The notes beneath the pieces were generated by a model. The model worked only from the letters and a program-made list of their open reading frames with translations. It searched no databases and had not been told where the DNA came from. From contig CM046847.1 of the NCBI GenBank assembly GCA_025618425.1, positions 10,872,468-10,936,467 on the forward strand: a stretch of 64,000 bases of DNA. Direction: 5' to 3'. Within the stretch, counting starts at the first letter, position 1; each line of letters begins with the position of its first letter. This DNA comes from Heliocidaris tuberculata. Taxonomy: Eukaryota; Echinodermata; Echinoidea; Camarodonta; Echinometridae. A program made the position numbers and the translations under genes. This document shows, one piece after another, positions 23,187 to 35,503 of the stretch.

Positions 23187-24000
23187 TATGAAGAGTTTAA
23201 TTCCAAAAGGGATCAAATCCACTTTTAGTGTTTTCCAGTAAATCAAGGTTTTTTTTATTTACCACTTTTCCTTCTTCACTCTAGCTTCATTTGGGTATAT
23301 ACGTTAAGGCTATTGCCTTGGACCATATTAATAACATTTTAAATAAATCTAGCAGTACTTTTTTATTTTTGAGGAATTTTTATAATTTTGATTTTCTGGA
23401 TTTAATTCCTTTTGAAATGAAACTGTAGTTGATTGTCTTTTTGGGGTGTTTAAAACAACTTTATTATATTAAATTGAACATGAAACACATTAATAATGCT
23501 AGCAGAATGCAAATTCCATCTTTAAAAATTTGTTTTGTTAATACAACACAAAAAATATTTTTACATTATTTTTTCTCATATTCTTTTTCAAGTTGGTATT
23601 TTTAGGAGTTTCATTCCAAAAGGGAATAAATTAAAAAATATTCATAAAAAATATTAAAAGTTGTAAAAAATTATCAAAATTTTGCACTGATGATCCAAAC
23701 AGGTAGCTGCACCACACTTGTAAACATCTTAATACAAAACTTAAAGGAACATGGTATATTTGAACTAATTCGTAATCACCATAGTGGATTTAGTCCCTTT
23801 TGGAATGAAACAGATTTGGATTTAATTCCTTTTGGAATGAAATGTAAATTTTGAGCAAATTTTTTTTCAACTTTTGAAAAAAAAATTGATGCGATATGGC
23901 ACATTTGATTCCCATATGAAAGATACGCAGATTTATCTGTAAAGATCAATTTTGATCAAAACTGGATTTAGTTCCTTTTGGAACTAAGCTCTTCATATAG
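23187..24000. mobile_element. TIR element with repeated TTCCAAAAGGGA box
   Basis: The ends are an imperfect ~37-bp inverted repeat, ATGAAGAGTTTAATTCCAAA and TTTGGAACTAAGCTCTTCAT. The terminal box (ATTCC-TTTTGGAATGAAA or reverse) recurs inside near 23402, 23605, 23790 and 23826. AT-rich and non-coding; superfamily unknown. Confidence 0.75.
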
Positions 24001-24270
24001 TCATACCAGGGGGAAAAATCATTTGGCAGTAGTCATATTTTGTGACTTTTTCTTTTTTATGATGAAAGTTATAGAGATGAAGTGAAAATGAAGAATAAAA
24101 CAAGTTATACAGTAAAAGAGAAATATATAGTAGAGTTCAGTGCCAAGTTAGCTAAATATCACTTAAAATAATCTCTGATATTTGAAAACAATAAAAAAAA
24201 AAGCATGAAGTTGATTTTTTTTCCATGAAACCTGTTTTTTTTTTATTCCTTACATATATTGCATAATCTA

Positions 24271-24337
24271 TTTGGAGCCAAAAGGGCATTAACTCTGTGT
24301 ACAGTATATGAGTTAGTGCCCTTCTTTCTATAGACAG
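24271..24337 (+). mobile_element. HP hairpin element, right arm decayed
   Basis: The left arm TTTGGAGCCAAAAGGGCATT and TTAACTCTGTGTACAGTATA are followed by AGTTAGTGCCCTTCTTTCTA. The last part of the right arm has diverged. Confidence 0.85.
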
Positions 24338-24798
24338 ACAGTATCTTCTGTTACATTGGTTATTGCCGCAAAACCTGAAATGGACACTGAACATTTTGTT
24401 GAATACACTAAATTAATTCTGTTTTCCTTTCTATATTCCCTTGTAGTATAAGGGAATTAAGACTCTAAACCACACACACAGATATGGATACATCTGCGTA
24501 GAGATGAGATGCGTAATCCTCTACCAGCTGCATAAGATCTAAAGGCTTAGCAAGGAAGCTGCATTGAAGGGATTGATTCATAATTTATTGATTTATGATC
24601 TCATGGTATGCTTCTTCTTCGAGTGGATGATGGGTGGAGGTGTTGAAGTTTTATAGTCAGGGTTGTTGTATTGGATGTGATGGTCATGTTGAACGGAATG
24701 CATTGTGTGGAGGAATGTAAACAAAAATTAATTATTTTTGAGTGATGAATTACAAGCATTTCTTTTGTATTTATTTTTGTTATTTAAAACATACATGT

Positions 24799-24850
24799 AG
24801 AAAGAGCAAGAGAGAAAGAGAGACAGAAAGAGAGAGAGGGAGAGAGTAGT
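24799..24850 (+). repeat. GA-rich microsatellite
   Basis: An AGAGAAAGAGAGACAG-type run of ~50 bp. Confidence 0.9.
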
Positions 24851-25686
24851 GGCTAAACTTTAGATAAAGACTTTAAAAATGAAAGGTACAGGGATTTTTA
24901 CAAGGCAATAAAACCTTATATAATATGTTTACAATACTTAATATTAAGTGTCTCATTAATGAAGAAATGCTCCTGGACATCTCTTGGATATAATCATATT
25001 TTAAAAGTTATATTTTTGTAAATTTTCTTGTCTTTTAAAAGATCATGCAGCCACGTATGCAATTGAGTATCTAAATTTATTTCATGCAATCTCACATATT
25101 GATTTTAAATCCTACATGTGCTTAGCTTTTATAATTAGGGATTTCTTTTAGAAAAAAAATTGTTCAGAATTTCCTTTGGAATTATGAACTTTTTTATTGT
25201 CTACATCTATCAAAACTTTAGTTTCATATGGAAACAAAATCATGTTTTTTCTCTTTATACTTCTGCATTATGCCTTAAAGATCAAGGTCTATGTAAGTAC
25301 ATGTGCTCGGTCAAAAGTGCAGAAAATCAGCCTTGGGATGGTATACTGGAGCATGTTGTCACATGGGATGATTGAGTTATTGTTGCCTACTCATCCATGC
25401 GGCTTCTATTATGACGAGACCTGCTTCGTTCTCCTCTACGTCCAACATACTCATCATCAGCACCAAATCATCTGTATCATAATCCAATCAGGCCCTATAA
25501 CTGTCTGCATGCCTCCCAGTCGAGGACTAACCAGCCGGTGTTTAAGGCAAATATTTATCGCAGCGGTCGGCCGACCTTAGAGGTGGACGTAGGTCAAGAA
25601 GCTGTCAGCTGTGATTTGTTTTACTGATAAAGCCGTGGTGCATGCTGGGTAATGTTGTCTAGCTGCTTGGCTGCACTGTCCTGCAT

Positions 25687-25732
25687 GTGATGATGATGAT
25701 GATGATGATGAGGATGATGATGATGGCTTCTT
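25687..25732 (+). repeat. (ATG)n microsatellite
   Basis: About 14 GAT/ATG triplets with one interruption. Poly-Met or poly-Ser frames across it are artefacts. The next ~35 bp (TTCTTGTATAGTGCTGG) resembles the distal end of the SINE family. Confidence 0.9.
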
Positions 25733-26832
25733 GTATAGTGCTGGTATCTGCCTGTGCTGGGTGCTCATGGCACTTCTCTCAAATGTCTCACAAAATTCAG
25801 CATTCATTGTCAGTTTGTCCTGGTGAAGTAAATAGGTACATGGTAGGAAAAATTTCCTTAAATGCTTCCAGTGACTTCAGGAAGCTCGGCTGAAGCCACG
25901 ATAATACATACTAGTTTGTTGTAAGTGAATAGAGCATCCTTTACCATGGATGAAAAATGAGCTATAATTATTGCTGTGTTTGTTGTTGTTACTATGAAAA
26001 TGATAAGTAGAGCTACATGTATATATATATATATGTGTAGCAATTTTTTTGCCAAAGTATCTCTGTGTGCTGAAGACTCCTGGAGACTGAAAGACAAGTT
26101 TAAGATATCTTCAAATAAATGATAGCAAAGGAATGCACTTTCCATTTAAATTAGTATGAGAAAGCATGGCCTTTCTGAAGAGTTTTTGTGCTGTGATCTA
26201 ATTTTCAAAGATTCAGTATAAAAGTAATAGAAAAAGTTAGTGAATCTCCATGTTTGTATAGAGGGTAAGATAGCTATCACGAGGCAAACAGTCTTATGTA
26301 GTCCTTGTCGCGTGTTCTGTATCTTATGGAATGCTCTGTATTGCAGTACTGGCATATTGAACGCTAAGCTCGATGTCGGCTTGCTACTGAGCGGCTGAAA
26401 TCTTCCTCACTTGTCCCACTTTATTGAACAAGAGCTGTCATGGCGGTTTAATATTACATCTTGATGCAAATTAAGCTGCCAGCAAGAATGCACGTCTTCT
26501 ATCCTTTTGTTGAAGTTTACCGAGTAGTCTCGCAATCCAGGGGCTCTCAAAAGCTCTCAGGAATTCCATCACATGCAAAACACGCTTAGCACAAGTGGTA
26601 TGGATCGTAATGGATAAAGATGAAAAGTTGAGTGGGAATGTAGGATGAGACTTCAAAATTGTGTTAGATATATATGAAGGCTTTAGCTTCCAGGGTCACC
26701 AAGGACGTGTGAACGCCTTGTTCACATATGACATGATAAACCACTTTAAAAAGACGAAGGCAGCAAAACAAAACTCATTTTACGTGTAAATAGATGGCTA
26801 AGAATATGGTAGCTGCGCGCAACAAAGAGCCT

Positions 26833-27209
26833 TTAAAGATAAAGTTGAGTTCTGTCATGCGATTACGTTGTGAAAGAAACTGTCTGGAAGCACTTGGAAA
26901 AGGGTGATCATGTCTAAATAAGGATTGGTGTATATACTGTGAAGTTTGATAACAAATCAACCCAAACTCGCTCAAAAGCACATGCACTGCACACAAAAAT
27001 GGGTATATGGGACTGCACACAGATGTGGCATGAATGTTCGGCCCGAACACTTGAGCTATTTTTCATCATATTTTGAATATAGGAGCATTTGAAGAGAAAT
27101 CCTTTTCAGTGGACATTTCTACTATGATGTTCTTCCAAACTGACATAAAAGGAATGAGAAAGCTCACAAATTATTTTCCACCCTTCCCAGAACTCAAGCT
27201 TCCCTTTAA
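26833..27209 (+). mobile_element. TTAA-C MITE, copy 2
   Basis: 377 bp, TTAA to TTAA, with ends TTAAAGATAAAGTTGAGTTC and CAGAACTCAAGCTTCCCTTTAA as inverted copies. It is the cleanest uninterrupted copy of this family in the window. Confidence 0.88.
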
Positions 27210-27494
27210 TAGTGTACTCACTTATGATATACAGAAATGTGAAGCACAATACGCATATGTCCTTTTATTTTGCTGCATTTTTTCTTTTAGGCGGTTTATG
27301 GCGTCATGTGTGAACAGGCTTTAGTGTGCTCACTAAAGTGGTAAATAGGGACACTGATCCAGAGATGTAAACTATCAGGTGGAATGGCTTTTCCTAAAAA
27401 CACTTTATGAAGAATAGTGCATTGGTGTTTTACTTGAAAAGGGATGGGGATGTACATGAATAGTGATTGAAGAAGAAACTGTTGAAAACCAGAA

Positions 27495-27646
27495 ACAGGT
27501 GAGTGAGAGAGTGAGAGAGAGAGAGAGAGTGAGAGAGTGAGAGAGAAAGTGAGAGAGAGAGAGAGAGAGTGAGAGAGAGACAGAGTGAGAGAGTGAGAGA
27601 GAAAGAGAAAGAGAGAGAAAGAGAGAGTGAGAGAGAGAGAGGGAGG
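27495..27646 (+). repeat. (GA)n microsatellite
   Basis: About 150 bp of GAGAGAGTGAGAGA-type repeat. The minus-strand Ser/Leu frame is an artefact. Confidence 0.95.
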
Positions 27647-27688
27647 GCCATACTAGTAAGCAGGAATTAGATGAGATGGGCTAGAACT

Positions 27689-27961
27689 GCAGTAGTGCAA
27701 ATCCATTTTGAAATTCGGGGGGGGGGGGGGGGGGGGGGGGGGGGGTCACCACATGATTTAACCTTTGTACCTGTCTGAAATGTCTGAACTTTTTTTCTGA
27801 CACCCCCCCCCCCCCTCCAAAAAAAAATTTTGGGTCTAGTTTTCCTCCAAAATTCTCTGACAAGCAAAATGAAAGAAAGAAAGAAAAAAAAAAAGGTTAT
27901 CACATTTTTGGGTCTAGTTTTCCTCCAAAATTCTCTGACAAGCCTGGATTTGCACCCATGG
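27689..27961. mobile_element. G-rich element, copy 1
   Basis: It starts GTGCAAATCCATTTTGAAAT followed by a run of about 28 G, and ends GGATTTGCACCCATG, an inverted copy of the start. Inside, TCCTCCAAAATTCTCTGACA occurs twice. The same family is at 49973-50296 and 51405-51715. It is non-coding; the Pro- and Gly-rich frames come from the G and C runs. Confidence 0.8.
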
Positions 27962-30590
27962 CTAGAAATATGATACAATTAAATCTCTCATGCAATATTC
28001 AGTACGGATGTAGAAAATACTGTCATGTCAAAGAAATGAAGAAAAAATTGCAGATTGCGTAAAATATAATTTGAAATGGATGTTGATAATCAAATAACCA
28101 CAAGACTCTTAAGAGTTGTGGTTATTCTCATATTTTGTGGTCTCTCTCATATTCTAGTCAAATGTTGAAATATGTGGCACTCCCTGTTTTTTATTATCAT
28201 TGGATGCATATTATCAGCTGTCATTTTCGGGTAATTTTTGTTCATCCAAGGGGTGATTAAAGATCTTTTGAGCCTATTGATTGCCTAAAAAGTGATGGGG
28301 GGGGGGGGGGTCAATTACACTGTCGAGCCATGTTCTTCAAGGTATGAGGATTGCAAAGGAACTGGCCTCTGATTTGTCAAGAAATGAGGGTGTTTTGAAA
28401 TACTTCCTTGGAGATATACACATACATGTACAGGGTTGTATAACATGAATTTCACACTTGCTTTGCTTGTCTTTTTTAAAGACATCGCTCAATTTCACAC
28501 ATTCAAACCTGAAAATCCATGACCTCTACCTTAGGGATAGTCAGTTTTGTGATGAAAATGACTGCATGCTGTCACAAAATTTTGTAAGATCTTCATTTTA
28601 AGTTATATAAATAACTCTAAGGGGAAAATTATTACATATCAAAGGTGTTACAGTCATCCTACTAACAAAACGTTTGGATTAAAAGTGAATTTAAACATGC
28701 AGTATCTCATTACAGAACTAAGCTGATACAGTAGTCAGTGATATAGTTTAATGGCATAGAACCGCAAATATACAGTGCAAAATATTTTTTGAGATTTGTC
28801 CCATTTAATTATTCAGAGTAATCATGAGAAATATAGGAAAAAGTTGTGTGAAGAACAAGGGGGGGGGGGGGGAGGGGAGATGGTGGAAATTATAAATACA
28901 AAGATCTGGGCCCTGTAACATAAAGTAGTTACAGTAACATGTATCTCCACAAACGTGATCATACATATAGTTCCTTTAATAATTAATTATATCTTTACAA
29001 TCGATTTCATATTACAGAAAGGTATCATTCACTGCAAGATATATCAACTGTAGCATGTATTGAGATACATCAGAATTTTTCAATCAATTTTAAGTCCATT
29101 TTCATGTTAGAAGGAACAGTTGTGTTACATTACAACATTGGTTTTTGTGTTTTTTTTGTCCACTGCAGATGGAAGCCTACTGTATATGGGGATTCTCCCA
29201 TTTTGTTTTTATATTCTGTGCTGTATACTTGGCAATGTAACGCCCCCACGTTCTATGATTTCATCAACCACCTCCTGAGGTGTGTGCATCTAGGTGTCCA
29301 GTCTGTTCACTTGTGTGTCCATCTGTCATCCACCCTCATGATGAATGACCAGCCTACCTCCATATTATCTTCCTGATAAGCCTATTTTCACATTTATCAT
29401 GCTCGTAAATACTTTCAAAATCAACCTAAAGCAGTTTCAAAAGCTTTGTCCATTGCTTATTGACTTAACATTACAATGAGGCATTACATAATCCAAATAT
29501 TTCTATGGGATATACAGTAGGGTTCTGAAATTGCTCTTGAGTTGATTTCTCACAATTCTCTTTGATCGTTTTATTTTATCTCCTATGGTTTCTAAACTTC
29601 CTATTGAAAAATTTTTATCTTCTAAAATCATCCTGATTTCTTACCCAGTATCTTCTTGAAATACCATTTGAAATTGTCCATTAAAAAAAATATGAGACCA
29701 GCAGAATTCTGAGATCCTTCGATTGATCAGCGCATCTACAAATTTCTATATAGGATAATTGCTTGGAATCTAAAGGTTTGGTACCTTGGAAGATTTATTC
29801 CTTGAAATGCAGTGTGAACTGTAAAATGGCTGCCAGAGCTAAAATTAGGTTAGTATCTCTCCCCCATCAAAAAGAACTACATTTACATAGCAAACAGAGA
29901 CATTTTTTTCCCCCTGTATGCTAGACAGAAAGAAAACACAACATTATTAAATTTGGAATTGGTGAAGTGGCTTATACTATCCTGCCTCATGCATAAGCAC
30001 AAAATGTGTCATCTGGTATTTTCATGAGTCTTTATTTTTGTGCATTTCGCAAACTGCTGCAGGGTCACAAATTTTAAAAACAAAAATGAGCTGGCAATGT
30101 AGACCGCTAGTGGATTAGAAGTAGCTTCGGTTAATTTGCAACAACAACAAAAAAGAGAAAAACCTGTGAAAATGTCTGTGTTCCTGTCATCTGCTAAAGT
30201 ATCTTGACATGGAAATTGGCTTATACAATAACCCCCAAAACCATATGGATAGACCTAATATGGCATGAAGCGTGCAACATCGTGTCCAATGTACTTGGCC
30301 ACATGCAGGGATGCCGGGCAGGATAACATTTTCCCTTCTTTGGCTCCGCTTCAGCTATCGACGTTGGTTTTCCCCTCAGGCAAGACAAGGGACCTTGTGC
30401 TTTATTCATGAAGCGATGGATGTACCGCCGTAGCGTCCGTTATGTATATTGATGTCTGGTAGATGATAGCTCCCATTGCTGCAGAGACTCGAGGAAAGGA
30501 TTACTCAAGGTCAAGCCTAACAAGTACCAATTGGTAACCCATCACTGTGAGGCATGTCTGGCTTTCTTGCTCCAGTCCATTCCAAATTAA
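27962..30590. other. Intron sequence without assignable features
   Basis: There are two G-runs (28295-28308 and 28859-28873) and short frames only. I see no repeat partner or RNA gene in these 2.6 kb. Confidence 0.45.
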
Positions 30591-31440
30591 TATCCAGTAC
30601 AATCAGATGCAAAGTAGTCCCATCTATAAGTTATTGTGTGGTTTAAAATAGATCCTTGTACTTGTATTTGATTTTCAAATTCCATCTCACATTACTCCTA
30701 TTTCCTTCCTTGAGGTAAAGAAACTGTTCTTCGATTCCATTCTCTAGTGTGGTTGAAAAAAATCCCTTAGATTAAATTGTCATGTCCTACTGGTACAGTA
30801 GTCCCATTTTTATATGTTATTGCATGGTTCAGATAATCCATGAAGTCAATTTTAGGTCCCATCCACAGTCCCATTCATGTGTCATTGAGCAGTTATAAAG
30901 CATGTCCTTCAATTCAAGTCTGAGATTACATCAACAGCTCTATCCATATGTTATCTTGTAGTTGAAAAAAAAAAATCCTTGGATTCAGTTTCCAAGTCCA
31001 ATTACAATAGTGCCATCCCTGAGTTGCTGTGCGTTTAAGAATATCATCAGATTTAATTCTCAAGTCCTATCACTATATTCTCACAAGTGTAGTCCCATCG
31101 TTGTGTCATCCCTCAGTTAGGTAGCTTAGTGAAACGTAGTGGCGTGTAAAGACGCGGGAAAGACGCATATGACAAAATTATTCAAAATCAAAATCTTATT
31201 CTATAGAGGCAGAACCAAACTATTAGGATTTAGAATTATAATTTACCTCCTTGAACACTTTTAAGCAAAATAATATGAAAATTTGTATTCAAATTTGTCT
31301 GATTCTAATTTTAGAAGCACAGCCAAAACTAGCAATTTTCTTCTATGCGTCTTTCCTGCGTCTTTATGCGCCACTGCATTTCGCCAAGCTACCTGAGGAA
31401 TATCCTCAAATTCAACTCTAAAGGAGTGTATTGATAACAG
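30590..31440 (+). repeat. ~105-bp degenerate tandem array
   Basis: Landmarks AGTCCCATC(C/T), a TTATTGTGTGGTT-like block and TTCAATTCTCAAGTCCTAT recur about six times from 30600. The array continues after an inserted TIR element (31111-31398), because the flanks there rebuild one unit. Confidence 0.7.
31111..31398. mobile_element. ~288-bp foldback/TIR element
   Basis: The ends (CCTCAGTTAGGTAGCTTAGTG and CGCCAAGCTACCTGAGG) are inverted copies. The inverted repeat continues ~50 bp through GTGGCGTGTAAAGACGCGGG and CCTGCGTCTTTATGCGCCAC. It has no coding frame. It interrupts the tandem array at 30590-31440. Confidence 0.8.
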
Positions 31441-32861
31441 CTTATAATACATGTTCCCCAAGGTCAGTGCTCCGAAGAGTAGGGTTCAATTTGAGAAGGA
31501 GTAATCCATGATTGTCCTGATCAAAATCACTCTGTGTACAAACCCTGATGAAAGCAAGCCGCCGTATTGTAATCAGATATTTAAAGGGCCTCTTCTCAGG
31601 GGCATTTACATTTTGATCAGAAGTAAAGTTCAAACTTCCTTTCTTTCATCATTTCTCCCTGTTGTTTCGACTGATCAAAAGGAACAAAAACAAAAGCAAA
31701 ATATAAACCTAATTAAGTGTTCAATTTATCAACAAACTCAACCAATTTTGAAATGCTTTTTATTGTAAGAGGTATTTGAAAGCTCCATTTTTATTCTTTT
31801 ACAACCCATCGTCACAGCAAAACTAGTGGAAGAAATTATTGAACAAATAGTCAGACAGGTTCAATGAACAATCTGCCATTATGTTTAACTGGAATTGGAT
31901 ATAAATGATACATGATGCAGTTGAAAATATGTTGTTTTTTTTATGCATGAATTATGATTTAAAATATATGCTATATTCTAGTTTTTCTTATGTTGCTATG
32001 TGGAATCATCGTGGCCTATTTGATGTTTGTGCTGAAAATAGATGCTACATCTTTTTTCAAATTAAATAATGACTACTCCGCTGGAACGAATACATGCACC
32101 TGTTTCAGTAATGAAACATTAGGAAAAAGAACTGACGGGTTTCATGAAGCAACTCGCCCAACTCATGTGGGTAAGGTGCAGTTTATGCAAGAAATTATTC
32201 CATCTCAGAGCGTTAATGCGAGATAGGATTTCATGCTTGATTAGATGCTATTGCTTATGGTTGTTATGCCTTCAAAGTACATGGATGTTCCAGCTACTCT
32301 AAAGATATCTTACGGAAGAAGACAATTTGCACTAGGACTGAAGGATTCACCCTTTTTTTCTCCAAATTGGCACCACCGATATATATTTCTTTCACTGCTA
32401 AATTGTTCTGTTATGTTTCTAAAATTGAAACAGTGCCAGAAATGAAATATTACAGCAACAAAATTGTGAAATAAAAAAATTAAGTAAGTTTCTTTTTAAA
32501 ATGTGTGTCGCTAATTTCAAAATTCTTATACTTCTTGTATACAAATTCATATTTTGACTAATTAATATGAATACATACAATCTGTATTTTAACTGGAAAA
32601 AGGGCTAAAAAAATGTTATGATATTTGGTCTGTCTGCTCACAAAATGCATGACATACATGCAATTTGTTCCATTCCTCACAAAGTGCCACAAAAATGGCT
32701 ACAAATCACGCTGTGATTTTTTTTTTTCCTTTTTCTCACGCACATTGCACAATCGTAGCATTTGTAATCAAAAGACAATGCAGCAATGCACAAACAAATT
32801 GACACCTCATTTCAGATAGTTTATGGCTGTTATGACTTCACATCTACAAAAGATCCTGTAT
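31441..32861. other. AT-rich intron sequence
   Basis: I see no assignable feature. Short frames occur on both strands. Confidence 0.45.
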
Positions 32862-32930
32862 GTTGAGAGCTAGAAGGGCATTAACTCTGTATAAAGTCAT
32901 ATTAGCTGATATGCCCTTCTTGCCTTCAAG
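32862..32930 (+). mobile_element. HP hairpin element
   Basis: GTTGAGAGCTAGAAGGGCAT, TTAACTCTGTATAAA, then GATATGCCCTTCTTGCCTTC. Right arm mildly diverged. Confidence 0.85.
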
Positions 32931-32982
32931 CTGGCCATGTGAGTATACGTTGTGCATGATTACTTGGTGGAATGTGATCTAG

Positions 32983-33560
32983 CCTGTTCAGACTACGGAA
33001 AGTTACATGAGATTTGTATAAAGAAACATCACATAAAATATCATCCTATGGTGAAGGAGTGCAAAGACTGGACTGCAATATCATATAAAGAAACCGGTTG
33101 GGGGAAGTCATAAGTTTTGTACCAGGTTACCCCTTAGACAGCGATGGAATATGCAGAATTACAGCTCATTCGTCACATCCGCGGGCACAAATGAAAAGCC
33201 ACACCCAGTTATACAAATCACGTACGATGCGACGTTCAGACAACAAGGGGGCGCTGGTTCTTTATCGAGTTTTCGTTCTAAATGATGCTCTAACATGCAT
33301 TTAGCTATACAGTGTTGTATTATACAATGTTCAGACTTTTAAAAAGGGAATTACTTATCGTATTAGCTACCTTGTTCCACAGAGCTAGTTTTTTGTTTAT
33401 TTTCTTTACATGTTTAACTTTTGATGTTCACTTTGTAAGCAGTATGGTACTTCTCTGTGTATAGCGCATTATAAATGACCATTATTATTATCATTATTAT
33501 TATAATACGGTTTTCGTATAGCTATACAATGAACTTCTAGGTTGTCTGAACGGGGGGTAC
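32983..33560. mobile_element. CCTGTTCAGAC family element(s), interrupted
   Basis: CCTGTTCAGACTACGG opens at 32983, and GTTGTCTGAACGGGGGGT closes near 33558. Internally GACGTTCAGACAAC at ~33230 may start a second copy. Shared words with 36950, 37850, 61658 and 62205 include CTTTATCGAGTTTTCGTTC and GTATAGCTATACAATGAA. It is probably a MITE family with a GTTCAGAC terminus. Confidence 0.65.
33370..33512 (+). mobile_element. Retroelement 3' tail with (ATT)n, inserted
   Basis: GTGTATAGCGCATTATAAAT is followed by (ATT)n. This 3'-end style is typical of CR1/L2-like LINEs and their SINEs (family knowledge). It separates AATTACTTATCGTATTAGCTA from ATACGGTTTTCGTATAGC, which are adjacent in the related copy at 62205-62405. 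Confidence 0.6.
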
Positions 33561-34136
33561 GAGTCTGAAAGGATAGGAATCCATTATGAGGTTGCCAGCA
33601 ACAGGAGACAGGAATGATGCATCATGTTTGCTAGTTTTTTTAGTTTGGACTTTCCAAATGCAATCTTTGGTGCTGGTAATGAAACTGCATTTTGACGGAA
33701 ACCAAATGGGATTTCTTCTCAATTACATATAATGCAGGAAATGGATGCTGGAGACAAGAAGAATGTGACGAAAATTGTCAAAAGTTGTTATAAATCACAT
33801 TCTGAAAAGACCCAACATGAATATGCACTAATGGGACTACAATTTGTTTGATGGCCATTGACCTTGCTTTATTTCTCAGTGAATATTCTGTCAAATTTGT
33901 ATGGCCAGTATCATTTCTTTGTAGTCTTTTGTATTTATTTGTAGTGTTTTTGATACATTTAACATATTCATTTGTCATTTTTTGAACTCAAGGAACTCAA
34001 GTGCTTGCTTTTTCAAGTGTTATTCAAATTTATGAGATTGAGGATAATGCAAATCCTCTTTTGAATACTGACAACATTCAGAAAGACATGTTTACTTGAT
34101 ATTCCTTGCATGAAAATCTCTTGCAGTAATATTTGT

Positions 34137-34486
34137 TCTTCTACAATATTTTTCTTTTAATGCTACATTGTTCTAATAAAATGTAATGTCTTTGAAAGCA
34201 ACATACCTGGTTAAGAACTTTGACGAAAAGTTGAAAAAATGGCCAGTTTTGATATTTAAAAAAAAAACACATCTCAATGTGTTGCCAATTTAAGGGTCTT
34301 ATAGCTTATTTTCCTTTTTAAAATTTCTGACATCAAACGCAGTATCGCCATGCAACAAAAATAGACACAGTGTGTGCAGAAACTTTTGCTCTTTCTACAC
34401 ATGTATCTGGTATATTTCTTAGGGCTCTGAATCAAATGTTATTGAGCCAAACCACAAAATGTTGTCAGTTGTCTCGAAAGGGTTAA
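34137..34486 (-). mobile_element. TTAA-A MITE, copy 3 (truncated)
   Basis: Minus-strand copy ending GTCTCGAAAGGGTTAA at 34486. The other terminus (expected upstream of TTCTTCAAATTGGC) is absent, so it has lost ~50 bp or more. Confidence 0.85.
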
Positions 34487-35330
34487 TAAACTGAAGTAAA
34501 AGGACTATGACGAATGGATGTGATATACTTGCCTGGTTTTATGTGGGCAATAAAGCCTCTTCGAAAGGGCGGTCACTCATATGAGACCTCCCTGTATGCC
34601 CTCAAGCTTGTTGAAGATTAATGTTACTTCAGTGGTCATGGCATAACGCTCCATCTTGCATCTTCCTCAACCTCTTACGCCTAAAGTTATAGGGCGAATG
34701 AAACAACTAATATTTGATATGCTGGATATGAGTTAGAGGGTTGTTCACACATGATATGGGAAACTTCAACATTTTATTTTGTTCACATGTTACATTTTTA
34801 AATTACATTTTTTGTTACATTTTAAGAAAAGTCAAGTTGGGATGAAAAAAGTAGGTGTTTGCTACAAATGTCCTATGCAAACCCACTTATCTGTGTGTTT
34901 ATAGGATACAGATATGTAAAGCGCAATTATGCTTATATTATTATACAAAAAAAAAAAAAACGCCCCAGCTTACTCCGTCATATATGAATGGGTCTTTAGA
35001 GAGTTATAAGATGAAAATGTAGACAGAAACTTGCATAGATTTTTCAAAGAATATCGGTTTACCTGTTGGAAAACATCTGTCTGAATCTCAGCTCTTTTCT
35101 CTTTCCTATGTTATGAAACACCTAGAAATGCACATAAAAGTTAGATTAATACATGTAGTGCTTTTTCCTTGAGTATACAAAAAGCTGAATACTATTATTA
35201 ATCCAAATTTAGCTGAGCTTCTACAAAGAATATGAAAAAGTACTATTGAACAATTTGACAAGGTTACAGAAAAAGTTCAATTGTTTTTTAATTAGGCTTA
35301 TAATGTGAGAAAAAAATATTCCTGAAAGTT

Positions 35331-35503
35331 TTAACCCATTAACTCCTGAATTCTCCAACTCCCATTGACTTAACACTTACTGTGCCATCGCGCCATTTGG
35401 CACAGACTTAACACACAAATCCCGTAGAAGAGTATTTATGTGGCAAACAAAGAGTTAATAATTTAATACAGAGATGACACTGTTCCTGTTGGCAGTGGGT
35501 TAA
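35331..35503. mobile_element. Small TTAA-flanked element
   Basis: TTAACCCATTAACTCC at the left and GGCAGTGGGTTAA at the right are inverted. About 173 bp, and it shares CCCATTGACTTAA with 3731-3811. The call is tentative. Confidence 0.5.

Noticed and set aside
27716..27745. Poly-Gly or poly-Pro coding region
   Set aside because: The run of ~28 G lies inside a non-coding G-rich repeat family. The frames end within A-runs.
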